Assembly (NCBI RefSeq): GCF_014643735.1
Contig: NZ_BMKA01000003.1
Location: 372,001-436,000, forward strand
DNA from: Neptunicoccus cionae
GTDB lineage: Bacteria; Pseudomonadota; Alphaproteobacteria; Rhodobacterales; Rhodobacteraceae
Length of the DNA: 64,000 bases
Reading direction: 5' to 3'
Part shown: positions 63,724-64,000 of the stretch, in pieces
Position numbering within the stretch: position 1 is the first letter of the stretch
Layout of the letters: every line of letters starts with the position of its first letter
Position numbers and translations under genes: made by a program
Notes under the pieces: model-generated
Told to the model about the DNA's origin: nothing
What the model saw: the letters and a program-made list of their open reading frames with translations, nothing else
The model's database searches: none

Positions 63724-63738
63724 TGCTGCGGCGCAGCA
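63724..63738. promoter_or_regulatory. Inverted repeat upstream of ecm
   Basis: TGCTGCG-G-CGCAGCA, exact 7-bp arms around a single base, lies 20-34 bases before the ecm start. It could bind a regulator. It does not match the repeats before ccr. Confidence 0.35.
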
Positions 63739-63757
63739 CAGATCGGAGTCGCAACAC

Positions 63758-64000
63758 ATGACACAAACACCTGACCGCCCTTGGCTCTTCCGCACATATG
63801 CGGGCCACTCCACCGCCAAAGACAGCAACGCGCTGTATCGTGGCAACCTTGCCAAAGGGCAGACCGGCCTGTCAGTGGCTTTCGATCTGCCAACGCAAAC
63901 AGGCTATGACAGCGATCACGAACTGGCACGCGGCGAAGTGGGCAAGGTCGGTGTGCCAGTGGCCCATCTTGGCGATATGCGGTCCCTGTTTGACGATATC
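63758..64000 (+). CDS. ecm: Ethylmalonyl-CoA mutase, amino-terminal part cut by the window
   Basis: The first 81 codons are visible. [18 protein letters not shown] and [22 protein letters not shown] match the start of the coenzyme B12-dependent mutase family; the ending [20 protein letters not shown] resembles Ecm of Rhodobacter. Ecm converts ethylmalonyl-CoA to methylsuccinyl-CoA after Ccr. GGAG lies upstream. Methylmalonyl-CoA mutase is the alternative, but the nearness of ccr favours Ecm. Confidence 0.85.
   Translation, partial: MTQTPDRPWLFRTYAGHSTAKDSNALYRGNLAKGQTGLSVAFDLPTQTGYDSDHELARGEVGKVGVPVAHLGDMRSLFDDI

Overview
The window is an ordinary-looking chromosome segment of a marine-type alphaproteobacterium of the Roseobacter group (Rhodobacterales). 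This rests on several markers. The macromolecular-synthesis block is dnaG-rpoD without rpsU, and an rpoH-type sigma factor sits close by. One SOS box is of the alphaproteobacterial GTTC-N7-GTTC kind. The ethylmalonyl-CoA pathway genes ccr and ecm lie near a luxR-luxI pair. RibBA has a degenerate second domain, and there is a carnitine dehydrogenase-thioesterase fusion. No rRNA, tRNA, insertion sequence, prophage or CRISPR array was recognised. The genus cannot be named from this alone.

Layout. 1-5 kb: the end of an MttB-type methyltransferase, a MarR/HpaR-like regulator, pcaB, then an HSL-type esterase and a sulfotransferase-like gene bracketed by two unusual palindromic arrays. 5-20 kb: a phosphatase, a dipeptide-type ABC transporter operon, a CocE/NonD-type hydrolase, then a carnitine catabolic unit (lcdH-thioesterase, two small lipoproteins, a BKACE-type cleavage enzyme) divergent from a CdhR-like regulator, followed by a DMT exporter and an aldo/keto reductase. 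20-27 kb: an SOS-controlled imuA-like gene, an acetyltransferase, a TerB-J-domain protein, a nuclease-fold protein, two small proteins, oligoendopeptidase F and a short RTX protein.

27-37 kb: rpoH, rluD, a small membrane protein, dnaG and rpoD, with a tight cluster of GANTC methylation sites before rpoD; then a zincin-like lipoprotein and a pair of uncharacterised membrane proteins. 36.5-45.7 kb: nrdR-ribD and ribE-ribBA-ribH-nusB, interrupted by three oppositely oriented capsule genes (kpsS, an export lipoprotein, kpsC). 45.8-56 kb: an MFS transporter, lldD, a third palindromic array, rplY-pth, a serine hydrolase, nfu-tsaB-rimI, an SDR and an SLC13-type transporter. 56-64 kb: a RecD-like helicase, luxI, luxR, a small overlapping gene, ccr, a manganese pyrophosphatase, an acyltransferase and the start of ecm.

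The most unusual signal is a dispersed element made of 8-bp palindromes (GAMGCKTC) in an exact 14-bp register, with in-register end caps, present at three intergenic loci (3350-3399, 5012-5103, 48516-48593). Two copies share 38 identical bases in opposite orientation. Other notable signals are the GANTC cluster before rpoD, strong inverted repeats before ccr and ecm, and an SOS box on an imuA-like gene that has no visible imuB/dnaE2 partners.
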